From positions 1 to 64,000 of the forward strand of contig NZ_KI912403.1 in the NCBI RefSeq assembly GCF_000518245.1: DNA of 64,000 nt, read 5' to 3'. This stretch comes from Brachyspira alvinipulli ATCC 51933. GTDB lineage: Bacteria; Spirochaetota; Brachyspiria; Brachyspirales; Brachyspiraceae. The notes below the pieces were generated by a model. The model searched no databases. It worked only from the letters and a program-made list of their open reading frames with translations, and was not told where the DNA came from. Of the stretch, positions 46,362 to 56,048 are shown piece by piece. Every line of letters starts with the position of its first letter. Position 1 is the stretch's first letter. The position numbers and the translations under genes were made by a program.

Positions 46362-48902
46362 ATGAATAATAATAATACTAGAGAATTAGACAGTGTATTT
46401 TCCATAGATGCAATTAATTATATGAGAAAGGCAATAGTAGATGCTTATGGAAATGAAGTATATTTTGGTATAAATTTTAATGCTTATGGTATATTGGATT
46501 ATATAGAGGTAATGGCTAGAGGTAATAAAGATTCTGTGCCTGCTATAATATCATTGTCATTAGAATTTGATGCTGTTATTCATAATCATCCTTCTGGACA
46601 GCTTACACCTTCAAGAGCAGATTTGGCAATAGCAAGTGAATTAGGAAATAATGCTGGTGTTGGTTTTTATATAGTTAATAATGATGTTGATGAATATTAT
46701 GAAGTTGTAAAGCCTATAAAATCAGAAAATGTCAAAACTATAGATGTTCCAGATGCTCTATATATGTTTACTGAAAATGGTACTTTAAGTCAGCTCCTAA
46801 AAAAATACGAATATAGACAAGAACAAACAGAACTAGTTGAAGCTACTATTGAAGCATTTAATAACAATAAACATTTAATATCTGAAGCTGGTACAGGTAT
46901 AGGCAAATCTTTTGCATATCTAGTACCTGCCTTACTATGGCTTAAAGAAAATAAAACTAGAATCGTTATATCTACAAATACAATAAATCTGCAGGAACAA
47001 ATTATTTCAAAAGATATACCTTCTATTATAGGAGGGATTGCTCCAAGCGTAAAATATGCTTTAGTAAAAGGCAGAAATAATTATGTATGCATCAAAAAAG
47101 TTAAAGAAGCCTTGAATGATGTTAATATGCTTGATATGGGAGAGCAGCTTAATTTTTTTGAGGACATTGATAATTGGCTTAATATAACTAAAGATGGATC
47201 CATAACTGATTTAGGATACAAACCTAAAGGTGAATTATGGGAAATGGTTTGCTGTGATACAGATACTTGTACTCATAGAAAATGTGAGTATTTAGAAGAC
47301 TGTTATTTTTATAAAATGCGTAAGCAGTTAAATGCCGCACAGTTATTGATAGTTAATCATCATATACTTTGTGCTGATTTATCTCTTTATGCAGAAACAG
47401 CGGGAAGATATAGCCTTCTTCCAAGATATACAAAAGTTTTAATTGATGAGGCGCATAATTTTGAAAACTCGGCATCAAGTTATTTCGGAGATGAAGGAAG
47501 TAAAAACGGAATATTAAAAGCACTTTTCTATATTTCAAGAATGAAAAAAAATAAAAGACTTGGTGTTATAGAAAGTATTAATAATATGCTTAATGAAAAG
47601 AGAACATCAATTGAAAAACATGAATATGATGAAATAATAAATTTAATAAATCAGGCACATGATTTGACTTCAAGAGTGAGAAATGTAGTTGATGAGAGAT
47701 CAAAAGAATTCATAAACTACTGCCATAAAAATATTCAAACTAAAGAAGGATTAGGTTATAAATTTAGAATAAGTCCGGAACTTGTCCTAACTGCTCATTG
47801 GCAAAATGAAGGATTAAAAGCTCTTAGAGAAATTGTACTTTCAATGACTTCTCTTGTTAATATATGCGATAAATTATATAAAAAGTTTTTTGATATTGCT
47901 ATAGAAAAAGATTTTGATTATGAAGAAATTGCTCAAATGTCAAATGCTTATTTAGAGAGACTAAAAAGACAATTAGTATCATTAAACTCAACAATAGATT
48001 ATAAAAAAGATGAATATATAAGATGGGTAGAAACAAGGCTCACTAAAAAAGGAAATCTTATTCTTAATTGGCATTTAACACCTGTAACGGTATCAAAAAA
48101 TTTAAATGACTTTTTATATTCAAGATTTGATACAGTGGCAATGTACTCTGCTACTTTAACTGTTTCAAAGAGTTTTAATTTCTTTTCTAATAGATTAGGT
48201 TTTGATTATATAGAAAAAAATAAAAAAATAGAAATATATTTAGAATCTCCATTCAATTATGAAGATAATGCAAGACTATATATTGCAACCGATATGCCGG
48301 ATGTTTCTGCTGATACATTTAATGATTTCACTTCAAAAGTATTGCTTCATGTATGCGATATAACAGGAGGAAGAGCCTTCATACTATTTACTTCTTTCTC
48401 ATCTCTTATGAGCGTATATGAAAGCACGGCAGAAAAATTAAAAACTAAAAATATAAATGCATTGGCACAAACTGCTTCTATACATAGACATACCTTACTT
48501 GATATGTTTAAATCATCTTCAAATAATGTACTTTACGGAGTAGATTCATTTTGGGAAGGAGTTGATGTTGCAGGAAAGAATTTAGAAGTTGTTATAATAC
48601 CTAAATTGCCTTTTGCTGTACCGACTGATCCTATAAGCGAGGGAAGATACAGATACATAGAAGAAAACGGAGGCAACGCCTTCTTAGATTATGCTCTGCC
48701 TTTTGCTGTAATAAAGTTTAAGCAAGGATTCGGACGTTTAATAAGAAGCAAAGATGATAGAGGCGTCGTATTTGTTCTTGACAAAAGATTGTATACTAAA
48801 ACTTATGGTACTCAATTTATACAATCTCTTCCTAATGCTAAAATTTTAAGAGGAAGTATGAGAGAAATTTTTAATGATATGAATAATTTTTTTGATTATT
48901 AA
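46362..48902 (+). CDS. RadC/JAB-like domain fused to a DinG-family (XPD-like) helicase
   Basis: An 846-residue protein with two parts. Residues about 1-125 resemble the RadC/JAB metalloprotease-like fold: Glu32 in G-N-E-V-Y-F-G, then H74-N-H76-P-S-G, P-S and Asp87, the full set of JAMM zinc ligands. From about residue 140 it is a DinG/XPD superfamily 2 helicase: Walker A EAGTGIGKS (about 175-183), D-E-A-H (about 360-364), and a four-cysteine Fe-S cluster region (CCDTDTCTHRKCEYLEDC, with Cys also upstream). The helicase C-terminal motifs include YSATL, GVDSFWEGVDVAG and FKQGFGRLIRS. It likely unwinds DNA or R-loops during repair. Normal DinG lacks the N-terminal domain; some carry an exonuclease there instead. 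Confidence 0.9.
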   Translation: MNNNNTRELDSVFSIDAINYMRKAIVDAYGNEVYFGINFNAYGILDYIEVMARGNKDSVPAIISLSLEFDAVIHNHPSGQLTPSRADLAIASELGNNAGVGFYIVNNDVDEYYEVVKPIKSENVKTIDVPDALYMFTENGTLSQLLKKYEYRQEQTELVEATIEAFNNNKHLISEAGTGIGKSFAYLVPALLWLKENKTRIVISTNTINLQEQIISKDIPSIIGGIAPSVKYALVKGRNNYVCIKKVKEALNDVNMLDMGEQLNFFEDIDNWLNITKDGSITDLGYKPKGELWEMVCCDTDTCTHRKCEYLEDCYFYKMRKQLNAAQLLIVNHHILCADLSLYAETAGRYSLLPRYTKVLIDEAHNFENSASSYFGDEGSKNGILKALFYISRMKKNKRLGVIESINNMLNEKRTSIEKHEYDEIINLINQAHDLTSRVRNVVDERSKEFINYCHKNIQTKEGLGYKFRISPELVLTAHWQNEGLKALREIVLSMTSLVNICDKLYKKFFDIAIEKDFDYEEIAQMSNAYLERLKRQLVSLNSTIDYKKDEYIRWVETRLTKKGNLILNWHLTPVTVSKNLNDFLYSRFDTVAMYSATLTVSKSFNFFSNRLGFDYIEKNKKIEIYLESPFNYEDNARLYIATDMPDVSADTFNDFTSKVLLHVCDITGGRAFILFTSFSSLMSVYESTAEKLKTKNINALAQTASIHRHTLLDMFKSSSNNVLYGVDSFWEGVDVAGKNLEVVIIPKLPFAVPTDPISEGRYRYIEENGGNAFLDYALPFAVIKFKQGFGRLIRSKDDRGVVFVLDKRLYTKTYGTQFIQSLPNAKILRGSMREIFNDMNNFFDY

Positions 48903-48906
48903 AAAT

Positions 48907-49480
48907 ATGAATGAAGAAATTTATTACAGAAAATATAATGAAAATGATTTTACAGAATTGGAAATATTACTATAAAATCTTTTGAATTCGATAAAATGCT
49001 TTCTTATAGAAATCCAAAATTGATAGCAGAATTAAATTTATTAACTTTTCTTAATTGTGCAAGTTTTATTAAAATAGCTGAAATAAATAAAAAACCTGTA
49101 GGATTTCTAATTGGAAAATATTAGTATCAAATACAGATAATTATTACGATGATAGAATAAAAAAACTAAAAAGAAAAATGATTCTTAATATAGAAGGATG
49201 TTTTTCTCTGCTAATATATAATATAATAAAAATAATAAATAAAAATCTTTTAAAAAATACAAATAAAAATTATCAAGCAGAATTATCATTTTTTGCTGTA
49301 GATAAAAATTATCATGGATTTGGTATAGGAAGATGTCTTTTTTAAATTTTAATGATTATCTAAAAAAAAATAATATTTTAAATTTTTATCTTTAATACTG
49401 ATACTTATTGCAATTATAAATTTTATGAATATTTCAATATGAATAAAAAGGCTGAAAAAAGATATCAATTAACTTTATAA
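48907..49480 (+). pseudogene. GNAT-family acetyltransferase pseudogene
   Basis: Pieces of one protein appear in successive frames. First comes MNEEIYYRKYNENDFTELEI, stopped at codon 22. Then follow a fragment with KPVGFLIGKY, then ELSFFAVDKNYHGFGIGR (the acetyl-CoA binding Q/R-x-x-G-x-G/A-like motif), then a segment with Y-C-N-Y-K-F-Y-E-Y-F and AEKRYQLTL ending at 49480. At least three frame changes or stops are needed, so it is clearly decayed. It lies directly after the JAB-DinG gene on the same strand. Confidence 0.75.
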
Positions 49481-49521
49481 AAAGAATCAATTTAGAATTT
49501 TATTTATATAATAAAAAAATT

Positions 49522-49556
49522 AAGAGACAGCAAATATAAACTATTTACTGTCTCTT
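49522..49556 (-). terminator. Intrinsic terminator of the protease-propeller operon
   Basis: A 9-bp stem AAGAGACAG (49522-49530) with CTGTCTCTT (49548-49556) can extend inward past one mismatch. On the minus strand it is followed by a T-rich tract. It lies 12 bases after the stop of the propeller gene. Confidence 0.8.
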
Positions 49557-49567
49557 CACTCTTAAAA

Positions 49568-51619
49568 TTATATCAAGAAAGAATAGTACTTAGTATTTCC
49601 TTCTGTATCCATAACCTCAATAGTAACAGATCCAGCATCAGCATCTTCTATATTTACAGTAAAAGTTTCATTCATAGAATCAAGCATTCCGTCATCTGGA
49701 ACTATATATGCCCACTCTCCTGTTATAGTTGAATATCTAACTGTTTTTATGAAAGAAAGCTTATCTTCTATTCTAAAAGTAAGTTTTCTGTTTGCTCCGT
49801 CTCCTGATACATTAAAATCAAATATTTCAGGAGGATCATTATCATATTTAACATTAAATACTTCTAAACTTTTTGTTTTTATAGAACCTACAGGATTATC
49901 ATATTTATCGCTTGCTGTTATCTTAAAATCATAAATACCGGAAGGCATTAAATATGAATCAAATTTATAATATGATGTTTCTAAATTGCTAGCTAATTTT
50001 CTATAATTCTTTTCACCTTTTAATCTATATTCTAAATCGTATACTAATTTATCACCATTAGGATCAGAACCTTTCCAATATATCATAGATTCATTTTCTT
50101 CTAATTGAGGACTTTTAGCTGTTTCAGCAGAATCATTTTGCTGACGGTAGCGTGTAGTAAGTCCTCCATTTAAAACTTCTGGGGCTAAATTATTTTCAAC
50201 ATAAGTAAAATCTACAGAATTCAATATAGGAGTAATCTCTGTATCTGATGTTTCCATTGTAACTTTAAATTGCATGAATCTTCCATTTGGAACATCAACT
50301 TTTCCATTAGCAGCAACAGCAACAAAATCACTCCAAGTATCATCAACGCGTGCAACATTACCAGTTCTAACTTCAATTGATATATTAGCTCCGTCAGGAA
50401 TATTTCCCATAGCATTTAGACTTCCTAATTTGCTTAAAAGTTTTAAATCTAATGTATCACTTGTAAAACTTCCCTTTTGAGGATATTGATGACTTACTTT
50501 ATATATTTCCCCAGTCTTTGATATAGCAAAATAAAGTCCGTCATCAGCAACAGCAAAAGTTGAAAGTATTTTATTTTTTAAACCGCCTATATATGATAAT
50601 AATCCGTCATCTCCATTTATTTTATATACATCTGCAGTATCTCCTGTTACAAAATATACATTATTATTATTATCACTGCTCATAGCAAATATAAGCATTT
50701 GATTCAAAAAGAATAATCTCTGAACTGTTCCATTAGCATCAGCTTTATATAACGAATTTCTAAATTCTTTTTCACTTTCATCAGGTCTTTTATCACTATC
50801 AATAATAGAAGGAAGAAGCAAATAAGCAGGTTCTCTTGTAGCAGTACCAAAATATAAATTACCTGTATTATCCATAGTTATAGCATAAACTTCATTTTCT
50901 GCTGTATCATGAATAACACTGTATGAAGGACTTTCAAAATTAGTAGCCAAATCAATGCATAATACAAGACCTCTTCCTGCTGTACCTACATAAAGCTTAT
51001 TATTTTTATTGTCAAAATATAATGACATAGCATGCTGTTCATCTGTTTTTAATATTTCTTCTACATTTCCATCAGGAGAAACTTTTAATACTCTAGCATT
51101 ATTACCGCCTGCAGCAAGGAATAAATTTCCATTATTATCAAATTTCATATCCCATACATAAGTATCATATAAATTTTCAACCCAAAGTTCATTACCCTCA
51201 CTATCATATTTCCTTATTTTAGCATAAGGACCAGTTGCAGCATAAATATTTCCCTCTTTATCAGAAATAACTGCTGTAAATGCACTTTCATTAGTAGCAG
51301 TCAAAAAATGTGTAAAATTAGTTTCACCAGCATTTCTTTTATATAATTCAGCACCATTTCCGCTTATAGCAGCAATCATACTCCCATCATCAGAAGGATA
51401 AATTTTCCATATATCTTTTCCAGCAATAGCGCCATTCTGTTCTATAATTGGGGCTAAAGTCAAAGCACCTTGTTCTGTAAGCATTATGCCATCATAAATA
51501 CCATTATCATAAAATCCCCTTCTGCTGCTTGAAAATGTTCTTGTGACAACACCAAAAACAGCATTGGAAGATAATATTAATATAAATTGTAATATAAAAA
51601 CAATCTTAACGATTCTCAT
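49568..51619 (-). CDS. Secreted beta-propeller protein with C-terminal Ig/Fn3-like segments
   Basis: A 683-residue exported protein. The ATG at 51619 is chosen because GAAGGGG lies about eight bases upstream; the frame is open to a TTG at 51637. A Sec signal peptide (KIVFILQFILILSSNAVFG) starts the protein. Residues about 60-390 contain repeated blades such as G-N-I-Y-A-A-T-G, G-N-L-F-L-A-A-G-G, NKLYVGTAGRG, GNLYFGTA and NNVYFVTGDT, typical of a six- to eight-bladed propeller. The C-terminal part (about 400-683) has beta-sandwich-like sequence, including GSDPNGDKLVYDLEYR. It overlaps the upstream S55 protease gene by 14 bases, so the two proteins probably act together in the periplasm or at the surface. 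Confidence 0.82.
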   Translation of the reverse strand: MRIVKIVFILQFILILSSNAVFGVVTRTFSSSRRGFYDNGIYDGIMLTEQGALTLAPIIEQNGAIAGKDIWKIYPSDDGSMIAAISGNGAELYKRNAGETNFTHFLTATNESAFTAVISDKEGNIYAATGPYAKIRKYDSEGNELWVENLYDTYVWDMKFDNNGNLFLAAGGNNARVLKVSPDGNVEEILKTDEQHAMSLYFDNKNNKLYVGTAGRGLVLCIDLATNFESPSYSVIHDTAENEVYAITMDNTGNLYFGTATREPAYLLLPSIIDSDKRPDESEKEFRNSLYKADANGTVQRLFFLNQMLIFAMSSDNNNNVYFVTGDTADVYKINGDDGLLSYIGGLKNKILSTFAVADDGLYFAISKTGEIYKVSHQYPQKGSFTSDTLDLKLLSKLGSLNAMGNIPDGANISIEVRTGNVARVDDTWSDFVAVAANGKVDVPNGRFMQFKVTMETSDTEITPILNSVDFTYVENNLAPEVLNGGLTTRYRQQNDSAETAKSPQLEENESMIYWKGSDPNGDKLVYDLEYRLKGEKNYRKLASNLETSYYKFDSYLMPSGIYDFKITASDKYDNPVGSIKTKSLEVFNVKYDNDPPEIFDFNVSGDGANRKLTFRIEDKLSFIKTVRYSTITGEWAYIVPDDGMLDSMNETFTVNIEDADAGSVTIEVMDTEGNTKYYSFLI

Positions 51620-53351
51620 ATTTTTTAGCCCCTTCAATTATTATATCTATTTTCATTAAACCAAGTATAGAATACGGCATTTGATAATCTCCATCAACTG
51701 CAGTTATAACAGCTGCTTTATCAGATGTGGCATTCTTTGCCATAACGCCGTATTTTGACGGAGGAAGTGTAGGATATAAATCTTTTCCTATCTGCACTCC
51801 TCTTGATGATGAGTAAAGCCATACTTTGATATTGCTGTCACTATAAGACTTACCATAAATACGCATAACATCATCTAAACTTCTAATTTCATATTTATTA
51901 GGCATGAATAATTGTTCAGCATAATTATAAATATATTCATTAGCAGCATAAATACTATATTTATCTGTTTTTAAATTAACAGGAAGTTTAACAGGTATAT
52001 CTATATATTTTTTCTCTTGTCCGTAAGGAGTAAGTCCTACCCTCAAATGTATAGTTTCACCAGCTACTGCTTTAGGTTCTACCAATGTTATATCATTTAA
52101 GAATGCATATTCAAGATTATTTCTTTTTATAGATAATTTAACAGATTTAATTCCAACTCTATTAAAAGTATTATATATAAAGAAATCAACAGGCGCTATC
52201 AATTGTTTTATAGCAGATTTGAATGCATCAGTAGAAGAATAAGCCAATATTCTATCATTTACTTTATAAGGTTCACTAAAATAATCAGTTTCTATCTCAT
52301 AACTTATACTAAATACACCCTCTTCATCTCCTCCTGCTGTAGAACTGATGGCACTATATATTGCCATTGAAAGTATATCAGAAAAATATGTAGGATCATT
52401 CAATACCCTAAAATTATAATCTCTTGTTAAAAACGTCTGATCTTCTATCTCTAATTTAACAGGAACCATAGTATTTTCAGGAACTTCACCATAAACTCCA
52501 GAAACCCCGAAAACACCGTCATAAACTGTATATCCTAAATAATTAGAATAAGCAGCACCTAATTTGAATGAAGAATCTACAGAAGCAACTATATGATTAA
52601 TATATGCTCTTGATACAGGAGCTCTTAATCTTCCTTTAGACCACATTGAATGGCCAAAAAGCAAGAATTTCTCATCATCTGTATGGGAAACAGTACCAAT
52701 TCCTGCCATAGAAACGTCACCATCAGCTAATACTATAGCTACAGAATCACCGAATAAAAATTTCATAGACTGATTAGTATCTGAAACAGAACCTCCTGCC
52801 TGCATAGGAACAAATCCACCTTTTTTGAAAATACTGGAATACTCATTAAAAGCTTTTCCGCTTATTCCAGAAAATATTAATGGTGTTTGAAGCGAATTAT
52901 TATCTGTAAAAGCTACAGCCGGAAGTTTAGCATTTGTATCATCATATAATTTGTACATTTCTTCTATTGGAGTAACACCAGCTATAGGATCTTTAGCATA
53001 ATTCCATCCAAAAGCTAATGCTCCTGCTATTTTTCCGTCAAAATATATAGGAGATCCGCTCATACCTGCTACTGTTCCAGAATGTTCTAAATTTAGTCCC
53101 TCACATCTTATAAGTATAGCATCACTGTTATGCCATCTCTTTCTTAGAACAGATAAAACCTTTACTTTAAATGGTTCTACATTAGTTCCATGTATAACAG
53201 TATATCCAACCCCTTCCATTCCCTCATAAATTTCACTCATAGGTATAACTTCAGGGTTCTCCGGAGGATATGGAGGCAAATCTTCTGTCTGTGAAAATAA
53301 ATTCAAAGTTAATAATAATAGTGTAATAATTAAAAATATTTTTTTTCTCAT
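51606..53351 (-). CDS. SpoIVB-type S55 peptidase-domain protein, exported
   Basis: A 581-residue protein with a signal peptide (residues 1-20, ending LFSQ). Residues about 35-240 match the SpoIVB peptidase S55 domain: EIYEGMEGVGYTVIHG with the candidate catalytic His54, LEHSGTVAGMSGSPI with catalytic Ser98, and later FGHSMWSKGRLRAPV. The remaining about 340 residues are beta-rich and unassigned. In Bacillus SpoIVB signals across the forespore membrane; here there is no sporulation, so a periplasmic processing role is inferred. The predicted transcript begins about at the ATG. Together with the overlapping propeller gene it forms a two-gene operon ending in a terminator. Confidence 0.85.
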   Translation of the reverse strand: MRKKIFLIITLLLLTLNLFSQTEDLPPYPPENPEVIPMSEIYEGMEGVGYTVIHGTNVEPFKVKVLSVLRKRWHNSDAILIRCEGLNLEHSGTVAGMSGSPIYFDGKIAGALAFGWNYAKDPIAGVTPIEEMYKLYDDTNAKLPAVAFTDNNSLQTPLIFSGISGKAFNEYSSIFKKGGFVPMQAGGSVSDTNQSMKFLFGDSVAIVLADGDVSMAGIGTVSHTDDEKFLLFGHSMWSKGRLRAPVSRAYINHIVASVDSSFKLGAAYSNYLGYTVYDGVFGVSGVYGEVPENTMVPVKLEIEDQTFLTRDYNFRVLNDPTYFSDILSMAIYSAISSTAGGDEEGVFSISYEIETDYFSEPYKVNDRILAYSSTDAFKSAIKQLIAPVDFFIYNTFNRVGIKSVKLSIKRNNLEYAFLNDITLVEPKAVAGETIHLRVGLTPYGQEKKYIDIPVKLPVNLKTDKYSIYAANEYIYNYAEQLFMPNKYEIRSLDDVMRIYGKSYSDSNIKVWLYSSSRGVQIGKDLYPTLPPSKYGVMAKNATSDKAAVITAVDGDYQMPYSILGLMKIDIIIEGAKKYENR

Positions 53352-53359
53352 AGTTCCAT

Positions 53360-53386
53360 ATTATAAAAATATTATATTTTTTTCAA
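53360..53386 (-). promoter_or_regulatory. Promoter of the S55 protease operon, predicted near-leaderless
   Basis: On the minus strand TTGAAA (53386-53381), 15-base spacer, perfect TATAAT (53365-53360). The -10 ends nine bases before the ATG at 53351, leaving room for a leader of only about 0-3 bases. Confidence 0.55.
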
Positions 53387-53576
53387 GTAATTATAATTAA
53401 TAATTAAACTATATTAAAAGAAAATTAGTAAAATATTAACATATAATTTACTTATTATCGGAAAAATAATCATAAATAAAATGTGATTAATTATTTATAA
53501 AAAATTACCTTGACAAATAATATATATATATTAATATTATATAGGTATATAATAGGTTTATAAAGAGGTTTATAAA

Positions 53577-54257
53577 GTGGTTGAAGCAAAGATACTTAAT
53601 TTAGCAATTACAGATAAAGGTTTTGCTGTTATTTTAAAACCAATTAAATCAGAAAAAGTAGTTCCTATATCAATAGCATATTTAGAAGCACAGTCTATAA
53701 TGTCAAGTCTTATAGGTTATAAAATAGAAAGACCTCTTACTCATGATATTGTAAACAGCATTTTTCAAAATTGTAATATTAGATTAATTAATGTTATAAT
53801 CGATAATGTACATATAGATACATTTTTCTCAAAATTGGTTATAGAATATAATGGAAAAAATATTTTCATAGACTCAAGACCATCTGATGCTATAGCACTA
53901 TCATTAAAATCAAAAGCACCAATATTTATAGAAGAGCATGTTATAGAAAAAGCAGGTATAATACTAGAAAATAATGATGGATTAATGAAAGTAAAAGATA
54001 GTATACCTTTCACATATCAAAGATTTGATAGAGAAGATATTAAAGAAAATAGTGAAGAAACTTTCATTTTACAAAATGATAAAACTATAAATGAAGATAA
54101 CATGGAAAATAATGACAATGTAGATACATCAGCAGTAAAAGAAAATAATAAAAAAAATAAAGAAGAACTACAAAAATTACTAGATCAAGCTGTCAAAGAA
54201 GAAAGATACGAAGATGCTGCTAAATATAGAGATGAACTTGATAATTTAATTGATTAA
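53577..54257 (+). CDS. Bifunctional-nuclease-domain (DUF151) protein with C-terminal UVR motif
   Basis: A 226-residue protein. Residues 1-125 form the bifunctional nuclease (BFN/DUF151) domain, with VVPISIAYLEAQSI near 28-41 and the conserved D-S-R-P-S-D-A-I-A-L-S (about 100-110). An acidic Asn-rich linker follows, and residues about 196-226 are a UVR motif (KLLDQAVKEERYEDAAKYRD) as found in UvrB, UvrC and McsA. The start is GTG at 53577, supported by AAAGAGG eight bases upstream. A TTGACA at 53510 with a weak -10 around 53532-53540 may be the promoter. It is followed by the transglutaminase-like gene after 32 bases. Confidence 0.9.
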   Translation: MVEAKILNLAITDKGFAVILKPIKSEKVVPISIAYLEAQSIMSSLIGYKIERPLTHDIVNSIFQNCNIRLINVIIDNVHIDTFFSKLVIEYNGKNIFIDSRPSDAIALSLKSKAPIFIEEHVIEKAGIILENNDGLMKVKDSIPFTYQRFDREDIKENSEETFILQNDKTINEDNMENNDNVDTSAVKENNKKNKEELQKLLDQAVKEERYEDAAKYRDELDNLID

Positions 54258-54289
54258 TTTTTAAATTACTATAACACTTTAGAGGTTAT

Positions 54290-55462
54290 ATGAAACACTA
54301 TATAAAAATTGCTTTTATTATTATAATAACAATATCTCATTTAATATATGCTAAACCATCTGATAAAATAAGATTTAGTGCTAATGAACTTACAAAATTA
54401 GAATATGATTTCTTCACAAAAATAGATAATGGAGAAACTAATGATTTAGAACTTCATTATGATGGTTTTATAATAGCTTCCGGTATTACAGATGAAGAAG
54501 AATTTAAATTTTATAGAAACAAATTAAATGATATAAGGGATTTAGCAAAAAGTGAGCTGACTCAATATGTTAAAGAAGGCGCATATGAATTTGGAAAAAG
54601 ACTGCTTAACTGGATGTATACTAGCGGAGTATTAAAAAAATATTTTGAAACATCTACCCTATTCCAAGATTTAATATATAAAGGAGAATATAATTGTCTA
54701 ACTTCCAGTATATTATATTCTTTACTATATAGAGAATTTGGATTTGAAGTTGAGGGAATACTTACTTCAAGCCATGCCTTTTGCTCAGTATATACAGAAA
54801 GAGGTAAAATAGATGTAGAAACCACAATATCAAAAGGGTTTAATCCAGGTCAGAAAGAAATAAGAAATACTGGAAACTCTACAATAGTTACATTTGTGCC
54901 TCAGGGAAATTATAGAAACAGAAATGAAGTTGATATATTTACACTTATAGCCACATTATATCCTAATTCAATTTCATTAAAGAAAATAGAAAAAGATTTA
55001 GAAAAACAGCTTGTAATGGCCAAAAAGGCATATTATTTATCTCCAAATACTCAAATGTACAATAATAATTTGGTAAATGCTTATAACAGACTTGCATTAG
55101 ATTATATCAAAAAAAATAATTATGAAGAAGCATATAAAACATTAGAAGAGGCATTAGCTTTTAATCCTTCAAGTGCTATGACAAAAAACAATAGAATACA
55201 CTATTATAATACCATTGGCACTTCATATTTAAATAAAAGAGATTATCCTAGTGCAATAAAAACATATAAAATTGGCATATCTGATATAGGAGATGGTGCT
55301 GACGTTTTAAAAAGAAATTTAAAAGTATCATATTATAACTATGCTGTTACAGAATATAATGAAAGAAGATATAATAATGCTAATACTATCTCTGAAGAAG
55401 CATTAAAATTATTTCCAAATGATAGAGATTTTATAAGATTATTGTCATCTATACCAAAATAA
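54290..55462 (+). CDS. Exported transglutaminase-like protein with C-terminal TPR repeats
   Basis: A 390-residue protein with a signal peptide (residues 1-21, ending IYA). The central part has the order and spacing of a transglutaminase-like Cys-His-Asp triad: Cys136 in E-Y-N-C-L-T-S-S, His162 in S-S-H-A-F, and Asp175 in G-K-I-D-V-E-T. Residues about 245-385 are tetratricopeptide-like helices, for example YEEAYKTLEEALAFNPSSA and YPSAIKTYKIGI. Such fusions occur in periplasmic peptidases or cross-linkers; the substrate here is unknown. AGAGG sits before the ATG. A small secreted protein gene follows 27 bases downstream. Confidence 0.78.
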   Translation: MKHYIKIAFIIIITISHLIYAKPSDKIRFSANELTKLEYDFFTKIDNGETNDLELHYDGFIIASGITDEEEFKFYRNKLNDIRDLAKSELTQYVKEGAYEFGKRLLNWMYTSGVLKKYFETSTLFQDLIYKGEYNCLTSSILYSLLYREFGFEVEGILTSSHAFCSVYTERGKIDVETTISKGFNPGQKEIRNTGNSTIVTFVPQGNYRNRNEVDIFTLIATLYPNSISLKKIEKDLEKQLVMAKKAYYLSPNTQMYNNNLVNAYNRLALDYIKKNNYEEAYKTLEEALAFNPSSAMTKNNRIHYYNTIGTSYLNKRDYPSAIKTYKIGISDIGDGADVLKRNLKVSYYNYAVTEYNERRYNNANTISEEALKLFPNDRDFIRLLSSIPK

Positions 55463-55489
55463 TAAAAAAATAATTCCGAATAATATTAT

Positions 55490-56044
55490 ATGAAAAATAT
55501 ATTTATTTTATTATTTATAACTATATTAAGCAGTTTAGCTTTTTCTCAGGATAACTTTGATTATAATTTAGATATTAAATTCAGAGTAATAGAAAAGTTT
55601 GATAAAATTACATCTTCTGATAATAAAGAATATATTTTCTATATAGATGCCAGCTATATTTTTACTGATGATGGAAAAAACATTTACAGCAACAATGTAT
55701 ACAATATACAGAAAACATTAAATGATTTAGAAAAACAAGAAATAAATGCTAGAAGTCAAGAAGAAAAAAACTCATTAAATCAAAATATTAGGATATATAA
55801 AGGACTATTGGCTTATAATACACCTCCAAAAAAATTTATAAGCCTATTAATAAACAGACAAATACATCAATATATATCAAAATACCATTCAAGTTATATA
55901 GATAAAATGATGCAAAATAACCTTCAAGAATTTTACAATAATATAAGAAATACTATCATAACAAATGAGAACTATACAGGAATTTTCACTGCTATAAAAT
56001 TCCTAACGCCAGAAAGATTTAAATATTATACAGGAAGAACTTAA
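55490..56044 (+). CDS. Small exported protein of unknown function
   Basis: A 184-residue protein with a signal peptide (MKNIFILLFITILSSLAFSQ, cleavage after about residue 20). The mature protein is Lys/Asn/Tyr-rich with a central helical segment (IQKTLNDLEKQEINARSQEE). No motif is recognised. It is probably co-transcribed with the transglutaminase-like gene and ends four bases from the convergent PfkB gene. There is no visible terminator in that gap. Confidence 0.75.
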   Translation: MKNIFILLFITILSSLAFSQDNFDYNLDIKFRVIEKFDKITSSDNKEYIFYIDASYIFTDDGKNIYSNNVYNIQKTLNDLEKQEINARSQEEKNSLNQNIRIYKGLLAYNTPPKKFISLLINRQIHQYISKYHSSYIDKMMQNNLQEFYNNIRNTIITNENYTGIFTAIKFLTPERFKYYTGRT

Positions 56045-56048
56045 ATAA

